Of a DNA stretch of 6,791 bases, positions 6,268 to 6,791 are shown one piece after another; position 1 is the stretch's first letter; each line of letters opens with the position of its first letter. The notes below the pieces were generated by a model. That model searched no databases. It worked only from the letters and a program-made list of their open reading frames with translations, and was not told the origin of the DNA. A program made the translations under genes and the position numbers. Source of the DNA: Opitutaceae bacterium (GTDB lineage: Bacteria; Verrucomicrobiota; Verrucomicrobiia; Opitutales; Opitutaceae); contig JAPOIC010000108.1 in assembly GCA_029979145.1 (NCBI GenBank), positions 1-6,791 on the forward strand, read 5' to 3'.

Positions 6268-6791
6268 ATGTCCCACACCCTCTCCCGGCAAAAGCTTCTG
6301 CGCGAGTGGAAGTTGTATTTCTTTGTCGTGCCGTCGCTCGCGATTGTGCTGACCTTCCTCTACTTCCCGGTCGGCAGCGCGATCTACCACAGCTTCTTCG
6401 ACTGGTCCGGCGGCGAGGCCAAGCAGTTCATCAGCTGGGACAACTACCTGCGCGCCTTCCAGGACGGCACCCTGCTGAACTCCTTTGTGACCGTCGGTGC
6501 CCTGCTGATTTTCAACCTCTTCAAGATGATCCCGTCGATCCTGATCGCGGTGCTCATCCACCGCGTCACGAGTGACAAGTGGCAATACGCCTACCGCGCG
6601 CTGCTCGTCGTGCCCATGATCGTGCCGCACCTCGTCACGCTTTTCATCTGGAAGTTCATAATGGACCCCAACCTCGGCGCGCTGAACCGCGTGATTGAGG
6701 CCACAGGGATTAAAACCGTGCTCGTCGCCATCAACGACTTCTTCGGCTGGATCGTCTTCTTCAAGGACGTGCCCATCGGCTGGCTCTCGCA
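6268..6791 (+). CDS. Carbohydrate ABC transporter permease, MalF/UgpA type (partial, 3' end outside window)
   Basis: Inner-membrane permease subunit of a CUT1-type sugar ABC importer. The first 174 codons are present with no stop before the window edge; full-length relatives are about 300 aa or longer. TM1 is about residues 17-37 (YFFVVPSLAIVLTFLYFPVG), followed by the typical periplasmic stretch SFFDWSGG...FISWDNYLRAF (42-64). TM2 is about 73-97, and TM3 about 111-131 in the conserved pattern YRALLVVPMIVPHLVTLFIW, then KFIMDPNLGALN (129-140), a family signature. The EAA cytoplasmic loop that contacts the ATPase lies beyond the window. ATG 6268 starts the protein at the right distance from TM1, with no visible Shine-Dalgarno. 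No substrate-binding protein gene precedes it here, so it may lead its operon. The sugar is unknown. Confidence 0.9.
   Translation, partial: MSHTLSRQKLLREWKLYFFVVPSLAIVLTFLYFPVGSAIYHSFFDWSGGEAKQFISWDNYLRAFQDGTLLNSFVTVGALLIFNLFKMIPSILIAVLIHRVTSDKWQYAYRALLVVPMIVPHLVTLFIWKFIMDPNLGALNRVIEATGIKTVLVAINDFFGWIVFFKDVPIGWLS

Overview
This is a GC-rich bacterial chromosomal window with ordinary metabolic and transport genes. The most likely source is a member of Verrucomicrobiota (an Opitutus-like lineage), with moderate confidence. The reasons are the paired Gfo/Idh/MocA oxidoreductases, an intergenic GC-rich repeat whose + frame reads SAGVPPA (a repeat peptide I recall as common in Verrucomicrobia and related phyla), non-Shine-Dalgarno starts throughout, and a MalF/UgpA-type permease. 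I see no rRNA, tRNA, CRISPR array, phage, transposase or defence gene.

Layout. Positions 27-2167 hold two tandem + strand Gfo/Idh/MocA-family oxidoreductases, 2 bp apart if the ATG start is used for the second. Positions 2168-2418 are a gene-free spacer between convergent genes. It contains the GC-rich SAGVPPA hairpin repeat and two copies of an AT-rich palindrome centred 78 bp apart. Positions 2419-3415 (minus strand) are a broken NAD(P)H:quinone oxidoreductase-like MDR gene carrying one in-frame stop and two single-base deletions. Diverging from it is a RluE-type 23S rRNA pseudouridine synthase (3455-4021, +). It converges, with a 1 bp gap, on a Tat-exported PhoX/DUF839-type protein (4023-5411, minus). 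Upstream of that on the same strand is an NfsB-like nitroreductase (5474-6133, minus). After a 134 bp divergent spacer, a sugar ABC transporter permease begins at 6268 (+) and runs off the window end.

How the genes relate. The two Gfo/Idh/MocA enzymes are probably one transcription unit for sugar or cyclitol oxidation-reduction. The permease probably starts a separate carbohydrate-uptake operon. The rRNA modification, PhoX-like and nitroreductase genes look like unrelated housekeeping or accessory functions. I found no convincing new multi-gene system. The items most worth checking are the paired palindromes, which sit where there is no obvious promoter to control, and the freshly broken MDR gene.
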